64,000 bases of DNA, taken from assembly GCA_003255025.1 (NCBI GenBank), contig QANY01004000.1:124001-188000 (forward strand), written 5' to 3'. Source of the DNA: Datisca glomerata (taxonomy: Eukaryota > Streptophyta > Magnoliopsida > Cucurbitales > Datiscaceae). The notes below the pieces were generated by a model. It had not been told where the DNA came from. It was given only the letters and a program-made list of their open reading frames with translations, and did not search any database. The position numbers and the translations under genes are program-made. Of this stretch, positions 25,761 to 36,636 are shown piece by piece (position 1 is the stretch's first letter; each line of letters opens with the position of its first letter).

Positions 25761-26490
25761 CTATCCATTCAGTCTGAACCCCTTGGAACCCTCAAGAGCG
25801 ATAATAATCGAGGAGGAAAAAATAACGATAAAGATAAGACTCGGAGAGGGAGATAATAACTTACTACAATGATCGGCAACGAAGAGTGAATGAAGGCACA
25901 GAAATGAACGACCCATGGGGCGTCTCCCAAGGTAATAGGGAGGAAGATGTGAAACCACGTTAGCAAACGATACGACCACACTTCAGTGGGAAACATGATG
26001 ACGGTAGGAGTAGAAGATGGGAGAAAAACAAGTAAAATCGGGCACATGCAGTAACTTATGTCTCTGCGGAGTGAAGGATTTTCCGGAGAAGGGTTTCAGA
26101 GTCTCTCAAAGGAAAATAATGTTGGAAGGAACAGAAGGGGGGACCACCTATTTATAAGGCTCTAACCCACGTAACTATCAGGACGTTGCGCCAATCCAAC
26201 GGTGCAGGTGATGTCCACTTGTGGGCCGATTAAGTGAGCTCAGATGCTCAAGCGACGCAAGTTCAAGAGAATGACATGTGACGTCGAAGGATCAAGCGTA
26301 ACATCATTCGCCCTCCCCTTCATGCATCCATACGTTTTCATCACTGCCTTCCTGAAGTGTAACCGACAATGAGGGTTCAAGAGAAACAAGGCCACGTGCG
26401 CGCGATAAACAATCACTACAGGGCAGTCCCAATAGATTTTGGACAAAGGAGTCTTCAGACTTGGGTGGATGGGACCCACCAAATCTTCGA
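25761..26490 (+). other. 3' non-coding part of the Gypsy element
   Basis: Between the antisense ORF and the polypurine tract lies sequence with no conserved domain on either strand. It probably holds the promoter of the antisense ORF, because the ORF starts at its left edge. Short open frames here are hydrophobic and unconvincing. Confidence 0.35.
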
Positions 26491-26501
26491 CTAGGGGCAA
26501 C
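26491..26501 (+). other. Polypurine tract before the 3' LTR
   Basis: The sequence ctaggggcaac directly precedes the LTR. A G-run followed by caac right before TGTTATGGG-type LTR starts is the usual plus-strand primer arrangement in this lineage. Here the LTR start has mutated to tattatagg. Confidence 0.45.
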
Positions 26502-27244
26502 TATTATAGGTTTTCCCGGACTGCCAATGATATGACACCATGTGGCATGCCATGATAGAAGTCAGTACTCTACTCTAGGAAAAGGGATTGATGAACCGAG
26601 CTCCTAAAAGCGGGAGGAACGAACCTGACCAGGTCGGTCTCCAAGGAGCTTGGGCGACACCAACCATCATAAGCTAAAAAATCTCGAGAATGGGATCTGA
26701 CACAGAAGGTCAGCTAAACCAATGTTAGGCCTCATTATTTCATCGAAAGCGACACTCCACGTGGCATATTCTCCCATGCCGCAGGCACCAGTCAACTTCA
26801 GTCATCATGATGAATCATCGAGTCAGTTATCAAACGATCACATCCACAACGTTCGGCGTGGCTAAAAGTAAATCGACATTTAATGTACCCTCCTTTATGC
26901 CAGCTCCGTGACAAAGGCATTAAATGCTGCCCCCAGCTCGTCATATCAAGGAAGGTCATCGCCTCGCTCGAAGCTTATTCGACTCACATCTTCATCCAAA
27001 ATTTCAAGTATAAATATCCCATCTACAAATGGTACAAGGTGAGCATTTCTCTCCTAAGAGAAACTCTGCTAAAATTTCTCCAGGATACTGACTTTGGCAT
27101 TGAAGGCTCTTCGACGAGGAACCCACTCTGGTTCTCTTCACCTTAGGGTTCTTTGTCTTTAGTTGTGCAGGTTCATGCCTGAGAGACCCCTACGTGGAGA
27201 GGAGATTGCTTGCCACTTGACAATTGAGATTTTCAGTAACAATA
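26502..27244 (+). repeat. 3' LTR of the Gypsy element
   Basis: Colinear with the 5' LTR at 17678-18442 but 22 bases shorter, with roughly one in five positions changed at the left end. The first base pair is TA instead of TG, and the end is cagtaacaata instead of ataacaaca. Confidence 0.85.
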
Positions 27245-27249
27245 ATATC

Positions 27250-30200
27250 AATATTTTACCATCAATCAATTATTAACAATTCAATTATCATGATAATTTT
27301 GAATCTCACATACTAAACAGTTACTTACACTAATAGCTCTTTCATGTTTTTGTTTTTCTTTCTTGCTCCACCTCTCCTTTTCTATCTCACTCTAAATATT
27401 ATTACCAATTAAAGGAAAACGTAGCTTGTGCATTGGGAGAAGGCTGTTGTTAAGTCAATTATGAGAAGCCCAACTGAATGTTGAACTGAAATCAACAAAC
27501 AACATAGTTTTTTCAATCACATTCACTTTGACATGATGGGTTCTCTCCTTGACACTGCTGACTCGTGTACTCTAAAACGTATAAAGTTAGCTTGCTTTCC
27601 TTTTTGGCTTTTAATTTTGTGATAATATCCTCTCGTAACATGAAAAGATCTTATTTGATGACTTTATTATATTATCCAAAACAGACGGATCAAATCTAAT
27701 TTAAAAATTAAAAATAAAAAATAAAAATGTTAAAACCATATTTTCTCAACGTGTGTGTTAAAATGATCGGATGATTCTTTATTTCAAGTATGAACTGACC
27801 ATGTTAGAAGAATAAATCCCGTTGGAGTCTCCAATATGAAAGTATCTATTCAACGTGTAATAATCTTTATCGGTAGTACTTTTTAAAGTGACAAAATGAT
27901 AGAGCTTTAGAAGTCATGAATACCCTCTCCTCTCACTAAAATAAAAAAAACCTTAAAATTTTTTCTTTTAAGAATTCAAAGAATGATCCAACTAACACAA
28001 TTTATTAATTATCTAATTAAAAAAATTGATAAATTTAGATCTATCATTTGTGTCATAATAATTATGGATAAAGAACTATACAAACGATGTACCTAATTAT
28101 ATATATTAAGACTAAATATTTTCTTTGGACGGCGGTAAAAAAATCTACGCTTGTTAAAGGTGATATTTGTAATTAAAATAATTACTTCTGTCGTGTATCC
28201 CTGATTAATACAATCTCAGATACTTTAATTGTCAATCTTAATATTGAGCGAAAGGTTTCACCCTGATGTATTTTTTTGTTTATAAATATCTTTTGCATAT
28301 GTCCTACCTTAGATTCTTATTGAATTATCAAATTGTATATTTTTCAAACTCCAACATTGAGTATTTATTGTTTAATAAAAGTTCGTGAACTAAGACAATG
28401 GACCACGACGCAATCTACCAATTCAAATTATTTGAGAACGAACTCTAGAATAATTATTTAAAAATATTTGTGTATGATGGACCGTTAACAAAGAAAATTG
28501 AACCCAACTCAAATCAAAATCATATCTATCGTCAACTTTAATTATTTGTTTGGATGAATGTTGGTTAGTGATACGATAGATGTTATAGTCGTATCAAAAC
28601 TCGACAGTTTATCTGACTAACTAATAAAGTGTGTATGAAAAATGTAAAAAAATTTATATTAAATTAATATGTCCAGATTAAATATATTAAATCTAACTAC
28701 GTCTCTGTCATACTTTTGAATGGTTAAAGCTCCAGATCTCTACATGGAGGTCAGTTCAAAGACATTATCAAAAGTTTTGATTAACCAATGTGTAATCCTA
28801 CTTCTTAATTACTTCAAAACGGATTGACAAGTTGATTTAGATCAGTTAGTTAAGCTCTCACACTTATATTGTAGATATCGTGAGTTTGAGTTATATTCAT
28901 CTATTTTCCTTAAAATTCGTAATGTAATTTTGATCAAAAAAATTTCAAAACGGTAACTTCAAGTTACCAATTCAATCTAAATAGACTTTCTAATAATACA
29001 GTAACTTGTCCCCTTCTAAGCTGCACAATTTAGCTTCATATTCAACGGTCGGCACGGCGCCCAATAAGTTTAACTACCACCTCAGGCCATTGAACATATC
29101 CGATTAATTAGTAGTTTTAAGACGTCCTATAAACCACCTTTGCGTCCACACGACTCAACAAAGGAAGCAAAAATGCAATGAATATCACACTGCATCGCAC
29201 GCCATTGACATCCATGGTAGCACCCATCTCCCTTAAGACTACATGAAATGTTATTAAGAAAAAAAATGTGACATTGACACATGCCATACACATTGTGTCT
29301 ATGGTCATAATTTGTTAAGTTGATAATCAGCATGCATGCTTTGTAAAACCACCAGTTGGCAGATGGTTCATTAAAACTTATCATTAAATTTTAATGACCG
29401 TGACATTATTAATTTATTATAAGGGCACGTAATAAAGAAATTCTAAACATAAGATTTTTTTTGGTAATATTCAGACATGTCTCTTATTTATCCATCATTA
29501 AGATGTAATATAAATAATTTCAACATTAAGACGTAAAGTTTAAAGGAAAAACTTAATCCGAGCAATTATTGAACAAAGATAATTAAACGCTAATCACCCA
29601 ATATAATTGCTCATAATTAGAATTCAATTCTCGTAAATCCTACGTTCTCTTGCAACGAAGAAAAAAGACTTTGCATTTTTAATTGCAAAGCCTATAAACT
29701 ATAAATATCTTTCCCTTTCCTTAGAAAGATTGCTTGTATGGGACACTACACCTTGATATGGACCACGTAATAAAGTATACCACTCCTTTTGACAACGTTT
29801 TTCTTAGAGAAAATAGATGGTTTAATTCAAGACTCTACCTTAACCAAAACTTCTACCTATCATGACTTTCTACCCAAACTTGTTTAGCCACGAAAGGCTG
29901 ATATGTTTGACATTTGATGAAGTGTGTGATTGTTTTCTACATATAGAGCAAATGTCAAAGCTAAGAACACAATAATAATTTGTTGATTCAATAATCAAGA
30001 TTTAGGAGTGAGGTTTCGTGAGAATAATGGTAAATGATTCAATAATTTAAGTTATTGACAGAAAATTTATTCGTAGATAAAGTGCAAAAGGTAGGACTTT
30101 TGTTGATGCATAGATTGAAGTAATAGATTCCATTGTCAAAGGTTACACACATATACACATATATATCCTACCTAGATAAGAATTAACATAACAATTAAAA

Positions 30201-30779
30201 GTTGAAAAAATTAATTCTTAATCTAAGTGAGATTAATATTTTAAATTAATGTGATAGGATTTTTAAAAGAACTTACGGGTTTTGTATCTTCTTGATTTTT
30301 GAGAAATTTTTAGGGTCAAACATTTGAGAGGGTTTTTAATGATATAAAGACCCCTCTCCTATTTTTAACTAAATTAGGTTTTTTTTACATAGTAAATAGT
30401 CAATTGTGCCATTTCTATTTAATGACTCATGGACACCATAATTTCCTACTTACTTCTCTTTCTCTTTTATTTTGTTTTCCCTTCAATTTGGGATTTTCTT
30501 CTCTTCGTATTCTCTATTTTTCCAGCTTCTTCACATAGACCCCTCTTTTTCTTTTTCTTTTTTCTTTCCATTTTATCATCCATTCACTCAATCTCTCACT
30601 TTATATGGATGACACATGGGTCTTGTATGTACATTGTACGTATTTTGTATGTATTTTATCAATCTATTTTGTATGTATATATATTGTATGAATTTTATAT
30701 AGATATTGTATATATTTTTATCCCCCTAAGTAGTTATTTATTTTGGTCAGTAAGCAGACTAATGCAAATTGCATATATT
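27250..30779. other. AT-rich intergenic DNA, possible SINE-like patch
   Basis: No gene is visible in 3.5 kb. Around 28842-28900 the words cagttagttaagctctcac and gtgagtttgagtt have the spacing of tRNA A and B boxes, so a tRNA-derived SINE is possible (low confidence). A T-rich stretch at 30430-30780 gives a 117-codon open frame of Phe, Ser and Ile that is compositional, not a gene. Confidence 0.35.
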
Positions 30780-31360
30780 TGACGACTACTTGAACTAGTC
30801 AAGCAGTCACACGCTCTTTGGATAAATCATTGTAGGAGAAAAAAATGACTACTTGAAGGGTTTAAGTGGTAAAAAAGATTATTTGAAGGGTTCAAGTTGT
30901 CAAAATGACTAATTGAAACTAGTCAAGTAGTCACACGCTCTCCAGATAAATCATTGTAGGAGATAAAAATGACTACTTGAAAGGTTTAAGTAGTAAAAAA
31001 ATTATTTGAAGGGTTCAAGTTGTCAAAAAAGACTACTTGAACTCTTCAAGTAGTCATTTTATTTCATGCAGTGATTTATACAGAGAGCGTTTGACTACTT
31101 GAAGGGTTCAAGAAGTCGAAAAACATTACTCAAACCCTTCAAGCAAACAAATTGTTTGTTGTGTTTGATGTAGTGATTTATATAGAGAGCATGTGACTAC
31201 TTGAAGGGTTCAAGTAGTATTTAATGACTACTTGAACCCTTCAAGCAGTCATTTTATTTCATGAAATTATTTATACAAAGAGCATGTGACTACTTGAAAG
31301 GTTCAAGTAGTCCAAAAAATACTACTTGAACTCTTCAAGTAATCATTTTTGTCTCTTGTT
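30780..31360. repeat. Array of palindromic 'gactacttgaa...ttcaagtagt' repeats
   Basis: Roughly 580 bases consist of gactacttgaa, gggttcaagtagt and their reverse complements, repeated more than fifteen times. Between them a longer spacer recurs at least four times: gtgatttatacagagagc, seen in full or variant form near 31070, 31172 and 31265, and in another form (cacgctctttggataaatca) near 30813 and 30936. Adjacent copies form perfect or near-perfect stems of 10-12 pairs with tiny loops. No open frame. It is like the array at 509-1030 in design but not in sequence. Confidence 0.85.
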
Positions 31361-32322
31361 AGTGAGCAATCTAGACACAGAAATGTGCACCATCCACATA
31401 ATAATATGCTTGAAATTCCATCTAATAGAAATGATAATTAATCATCATCAACATCATAACTTTAGTAATCAAAAACTATATCTATATTGCAAAAGAACTT
31501 CAGAAATCTCCACAAAATGACACTTTCTCTTACATCTCAAACAACAAATTCAACGAATACATAGAAAAAAGCTAAGCAAGCTAATTTGTAACGATTATTA
31601 CACCAATTCCAAAAAGTCGAACCTGTGTTCCAAGGTTTACTGAATCTTTTCTTCTTCCAAAGCACCATTTGACAGATTCTCACTACTTCGAACTGGTTTA
31701 ACGTCTGTTGCAGTTCTAGCATCCTTTGATGACATTGGCAATGGAGAATGTTTTATGAGAGTTAGATTTGTATTGTCCTTGTCAAACTCTTCATTAGCAT
31801 CACCAGACTAAGCATATCTGACAATGACAAGAAGGGAAAAGTTAAAATACTATTTGGACCTAGAAATAAAAAAAGACAAAATTCAATCCCCACAGCCTGC
31901 AAGTGTCATACGACTGATTTCACAAGTATTTAATTTGACGTTGTTTTTTATATTCACATATCTCCACCAAAAGTACGAAACATTTTCCAAATAATCAATG
32001 GAGGAGCACAGGCAAAAGACTTTATGGATTAACTACATAAAAATAAGAAAGCATGCCAACACACTTGGCCAAGGAACATGGGATAACAAGCACATCTTCT
32101 CAAACTCATTGGAACATGATCCAAAAACCCAGCAAGCAAGTTCTCCGAGTCAAGCTCCACCGCATTAAAACCCACCACTGATCTGTAACTCAGCTGAGTC
32201 AACTCATCCTCTGAATCATTGAATTTTATTTTTAATTTCTTTCCCCACAAAGGCTCTACAACTTCCTCACCCTTCTTGGCCACCTTCACAAACTAACTCA
32301 CGTAGAAACCCAAACCCATTCT
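31361..32322. other. Sequence downstream of the GRF fragment, coding potential unclear
   Basis: On the minus strand, two stretches look vaguely exon-like: 31670-31808 after an AG acceptor (SGDANEEFDKDNTN, then SSKDARTATDVKPVRSSENL, ended by a stop) and 32050-32289 (LTQLSYRSVVGFNAVELDSE). I do not recognise either. They could be 3' exons of the same broken gene as the WRC exon or unrelated sequence. Confidence 0.3.
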
Positions 32323-32508
32323 TCAACTCGTACTATTGTTCAACTCGGAAAAAACTTTCACATACTTTCTTGAATGGTTTTTGCCTCTGTGCACATGTCT
32401 CTCACAATACTTTGAATCTGGGTATGCCTCTTTTGAGCACCTCCATTTTATCTCATTTGTTCTTTTGCACCTCCATGGCTTTGGGTCAATTTTCCTCCCT
32501 AACCCCAT
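32323..32508 (-). pseudogene. Orphan WRC-domain exon of a growth-regulating factor (GRF)
   Basis: The minus-strand frame from 32508 reads [20 protein letters not shown], then [20 protein letters not shown], then [10 protein letters not shown]. This is the WRC domain of GRF transcription factors: C-x9-C-x10-C-x2-H is complete, followed by the basic nuclear-localisation stretch. An AG acceptor (tttacag) sits directly before the first codon, as at the WRC exon of GRF genes, so this is a genomic copy and not a retrocopy. The frame stops 18 residues after the last WRC basic residue. No QLQ domain (the GIF-binding half) is visible upstream to 34 kb, and the usual GRF C-terminal region is missing. 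Asn-Glu-Ile-Lys replaces the near-invariant Asp-Gly-Lys-Lys. Probably a fragment; a divergent short gene cannot be excluded. Confidence 0.75.
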
Positions 32509-34049
32509 CTGTAAATAGTTTCATCCAACTGCAAACACATAAATTCCTAAAATTCTTGTGTTACCAAAATATGAACTTTCATCAAACACTCAAATATGTG
32601 TGTTGTGAAAGCGTATGAGCAAGAAATAGAGAAAGAGGGGGGGAGAGAGAGATGCAGGCTGAGATGGTGATAGTGGGAAAGAAGAAAAGTGGGAGTGGGT
32701 AGATTTGATCTTTGTATGGGAAAAAGGAAAAAAATGATGAGGAAAGAGAGAGTTAAATTTTTTTTATGTTGATTGTGGTGGGCCAGGGGTGAAATTCTGA
32801 ATTTTGAGAGAGAAAAATTAGAGAATTATGCTGTTTTAAGTTGTAATTTTGTATTATGTCTTTTAAATTTATGATTTACACATATAGTCGAATCTTCCGT
32901 TTAGATTGTTAGTTAGTTATGATTTTATTTGATATTTTACATTTCTACCATTTTACAAAACTAACTGTTATGTTTTTAGGTTTTAATATTTTGAAAATCA
33001 TAAATTACAACTTGACGCAGCACCCATCTTCTTCATCGGCTCTGGCATGTTTTGCTTCAAAATTACAGCAAAATTCCGCTGGTTTTTCCCACGCTTTCTT
33101 CATTAATCCTTCATCGCTTCAACTTTTAATCAATAGTGTAGCATTCTTCTAAACAATTGGGTCTATTATTAGTATTATGCTAATCCTTCTTTTTCATTTT
33201 TGCTGCTATCGCTGGGTCTATTTTTTTTTATTGTTGAATCAATCTTTAATGTGGCATTCATTCTTCATTACTATGCATTATTCTAACAATCTTTTTCGTT
33301 TTGATTGTTCTTTTTCATTTTTACTGTAATTTTGGCTTCCTTTTTGCTGGAGAATAATTAGTATTCTAGAATTTTTTGGTAGTATTAGGTTGTGATTTTG
33401 GTAGTAGTCTATAATTTTTTGGTAGTATTTTGAAATTTTCGGGTACTAGGTTACGATTTTGGTAGTAATAGGTTGCGATATTGCAATTTTGGTAGTGTTC
33501 AGGACTTTTTTGTAGTATTCTGTAATTTTGGCTTCCTTTTTGGTAGTATTCTGAAATTTTAAGTTGCGATTTTATTTTTAGTATTCTAAGTTATTAGTAT
33601 TCTTGTTTTATTAAATGTAATTGATTTTTGATATGTTGAATCATTATTTTGATTTGTAAATTTTATTTTCTGGTTTCTGCAATCGTTAATTTGATTTTTG
33701 ATTGATGGAATCGTGTTTCCCTTTTTTATGGTTGAATCGTTATTCTTGTTACGTAGTATATATATATATATGTATGTATATATATACCATATAGTATATA
33801 GTTATATATTGTTATTAATTTGTTTGGAATATTAATTTGTTGGAATATTTAGAACATAGAGAACCCTTTTATGGTAAATAGTTTCACACTATTTTATACA
33901 ATATGATACCATATAGTACATATTTATTTACTGCTTTATGCAGTTTTTGGTATACAATTGTGTAGTGCATATACATGTGCCTTATGGTATATATCTACGC
34001 TCCTGTTTATACATATCAAATTCACAATACTTCAAGGCTTTTTTTAAGT
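32509..34049. other. AT-rich DNA with a 'ttttggtagtatt' minisatellite
   Basis: A GA-rich stretch (32620-32760) resembles a plant 5' leader in front of the WRC exon. At about 33350-33600 the word ttttggtagtatt and variants recur about ten times in loose tandem with intervening gttgcgatttt and ctgaaattt. A (TA)n run lies at 33757-33786. No coding frame is convincing. Confidence 0.5.
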
Positions 34050-34432
34050 ACCCATAGTATATTATCATTTACTTATATGTACATACTTTGTCTGGCAGGC
34101 TATTTTTCAAGGAGTTGGAAATACAACCCATAGTATATTACTTTTTACTTAACTATTTGAATATGCTTTGTCAAAAATAGGGTATTTTTCAAAGAATTGA
34201 ATATGTACCCATAGTAAATTTTATTTATGTATCTGTACATACACTGTCAAACAAGGCTATTTTCAAGGAATTGGTTATCCACCCATAATATATTATCATT
34301 TACGTATCCGTATGTACTGTGTCAAACAAAGGTATTTTCAAGGAATCAGATATTTACCTATATTATCATTTACTTATCTGTATATAATTTGTCAAACCAT
34401 GTTATTTTTCAAGGAATTGGATAAATACATAA
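34050..34432 (+). repeat. Five copies of a ~76-bp tandem repeat
   Basis: Units start at about 34051, 34128, 34209, 34283 and 34356. Each contains cccatagtatatta or a variant, then catttacttat, then ctttgtcaaac, then atttttcaaggaattgga. Copies are visibly diverged. One further copy and a partial one stand alone at 35280-35385 (ggatatgtacccatagtata and its neighbour). Short open frames over the array are accidental. Confidence 0.85.
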
Positions 34433-35564
34433 TAGTATATTGCAGCTATCATCATTTACAACCTATCATGTACCATCAACTAAGCCTAAGGTCATTCAAA
34501 AAATGGTACCATCATCGATAACCTATTCATTCATCAAATCTAGTAGAATTTCTTCAAGTTAAATACCCTAAGAAAAAATTCCAAAAGTTGTAACAATATT
34601 ATTCAATCCAAGTTGGGAAGGGGTTGAGATAATAAATTGAAGTTATGAATGTCGGATTCATCTAAAATCATTGTTGCGTTGTTGTTGCCTTCTCTAGAGC
34701 TGCTACTTTTTCTGGTGCTACCGCCTTTTCATTCAAGGTTTGTTGTGCTGCTAATGGTTGTGTTTGCTGCTCTTTTTCTGCCAATTTCATTAGACGCAAT
34801 GATTTTTTTACGTTAGCCGCATTTACTATTGCTTTCATTAGGCGTCTTTTCTTATTCCTATAAGAGAAATGTATTTAGTCTTCATGATATAAGCATATGC
34901 TTACAATTGCATAAATTAGTTTTATACGTAGCATGTACCTGTGATGCAGCGACTTTCATGAATTTGTTTAATTTTTCCTGTCTATGCTTACTAATATGGG
35001 GTATTTTTGTTTTGTTTGCTATGTGTTTTGGCCTCATAGTCACTATGTTTGATATGTGAGCAAATAGACATATACTAATTCATCTATAATTATGTGCTAG
35101 ATTAAGCATGACTGTGCTAACCAACAGTACATGACTATATGCTTAGATACTATAGTCATATACTAATTTGCTATTTGAAGTCAGGAATGTTGATCGTTTA
35201 ATATATAAGCATATATATGGTTGTATACGTATGTCATATAAATTAAATATCTTAAGAACAATATAACAGTACATATATTCACGTAATTGGATATGTACCC
35301 ATAGTATATTATCATTTACTCCACTGTATATACTTTGTCAAACTTGGTTATTTTCAAGAAATGGATATATACCCATAGTATATCTCTATATAAGCACCTG
35401 TTAAACACTAATTAAAATTGATATATTGTTCAAAAACCATCTCTGCAATTCAAAACTATGTAAGATAAAAAATCATCATGCAGCCGAAATTATCCTTTAT
35501 CTTTCTGGATGAATTCTGTTATCATAAACTAACGGATGCTCAACTAAAACTTAGTTGGTACGTG
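34433..35564. other. AT-rich spacer with a dispersed copy of the 76-bp repeat
   Basis: Apart from the stray repeat copies at 35280-35385, no gene or structure is seen. Confidence 0.4.
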
Positions 35565-36636
35565 ACAAATAAAACTTAACCACGTAACTCTAATTTATTA
35601 CCGCAATGGACACGTCACAATTACCCTCATTTTCCTTGTTCTTCCTTCTTCCCCTTCTTCCCCACAGGACACGCGACCACCATCCTCCGCAATCCTTGCC
35701 TGCTTTCGAGCTTTAGATTTCTAATCACGTCCCAAAAGAAGCAACCTCACTCTCGCAATTACTGACCTACTTTAATTCAACTGTTCTGCAATTCCTTGAG
35801 TTCTTGCACTTTCCGGATTAACTCCGATTCTGGTGCGGATCGATCACGTATACTGTTTTAACTTCTCTTCCTGTTTTTTACCTGATCGAGTAGCTGTGTT
35901 TTCATTTTCTGAATGAGAAAAAATATAGTTGGTCTGTCTGTTTGATTGAAGCGAATTTGAAAATTAGTTTGATCTGCACCTTTTTTTGGTTGAAATGGAA
36001 GGGCTGAAAGCTTATAAGTAACATTCGGTAGGTTTTACTTTGTTGTGCTTTACATGATAAAACAATTAGTTTACTTTTTAGCTTTTTCATTTCACTTTTT
36101 GATCTTTGGATTTTTCTTATGCGAAGTGATAGATTTGATACCACTCATGGACTTCATTATCGTGCACTTTGAGCGTTTGACTAATTCCGTGGGGAAAATG
36201 GAATCAGTGAGGACAGCGCTCTTGACCATTCAGTGGGGAAAATGAGCTGCTTTAGTTGCTGGGAGATGACGACGTTCCGAAAAGTTCTGACAATGGAGGC
36301 CCCTATGCAGCAAAAAACTCAGCAGGCGTGCATCTGAATTCACCCAACGAATTTATGAAAAACTCTGATTTGGGCATGGGAATGGGGGGAGTCGGAGAGG
36401 CTGAGGAGGTGGTGGATATGGGGTCTTTTGGCGGTGGAGTTGTGGGAAGGGAGCAATGGAACAATGGTGGTCAACTGGCGACTGAGGTGAAGAAGATTGA
36501 AGGAAGTGGAGAAGAAGGCAGTGGAACAATGGTGGTCGCCAGTCCCACGGGGAAGAAGGAAAGAAAAGGGAAATGGGGTAATTGACGTGTCAATTGTGGT
36601 AACAAAATAGAGTTTTGAGCTTAGCCACCTATTGAC
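35565..36636 (+). mobile_element. Pack-MULE candidate with long inverted ends
   Basis: The left end (about 35565-35695) and the right end (about 36520-36636) are inverted repeats of more than 100 bases. Paired landmarks, written in left-end orientation, are aactctaatttattacc / aactctattttgttacc, ggacacgtcacaattaccc / tgacacgtcaattacccc, ccttcttcccc in both, and gcgaccaccat / gcgaccaccatt. Long terminal inverted repeats around a host gene fragment, with no transposase, define a Pack-MULE. The inside (35700-36520) holds the PTI1-like exon and probable upstream sequence of the same gene. I could not find a clean 9- or 10-bp target duplication, so the outer limits are approximate. Confidence 0.6.
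36242..36325 (+). pseudogene. Captured first exon of a PTI1-like kinase, frameshifted
   Basis: From the ATG at 36242 the frame reads MSCFSCWE. After a one-base frame change it continues DDDVPKSSDNGGPYAAKNSA and a Gly. PTI1-like Ser/Thr kinases start with this conserved segment (MSCF-C-CEEDD...DNGGPY..KN.AG), which carries the N-terminal Cys used for membrane anchoring. Similarity ends at the Gly, where the first coding exon of such genes ends. Downstream frames (36326-36585) are Gly/Glu-rich and belong to the inverted end of the element. No kinase domain is present. This is a gene fragment carried by the surrounding element, without kinase function. Confidence 0.65.

Larger units (their letters stand above)
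17678..27244 (+). mobile_element. Non-autonomous Gypsy (Tat-like) LTR retrotransposon
   Basis: About 9.57 kb between two similar terminal repeats, flanked by gtatc (17673-17677) and atatc (27245-27249), a 5-bp target duplication with one change. Order: 5' LTR, tRNA-Asp-like primer site, gag, zinc knuckle, aspartic protease, a tandem-repeat array, a nested truncated Copia, an antisense ORF, a polypurine tract and the 3' LTR. Reverse transcriptase, RNase H and integrase of its own are absent: the pol frame breaks off shortly after the protease. The antisense ORF between pol and the 3' LTR is typical of Tat-lineage elements. The two LTRs differ at about 13 of their first 62 positions, mostly C/T and G/A changes, so the insertion is old. 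Confidence 0.85.

Noticed and set aside
30429..30782. 117-codon plus-strand frame with several hydrophobic stretches
   Set aside because: The composition follows the T-rich DNA (Phe, Ser, Ile, Leu); no family similarity and no splice or codon signal.
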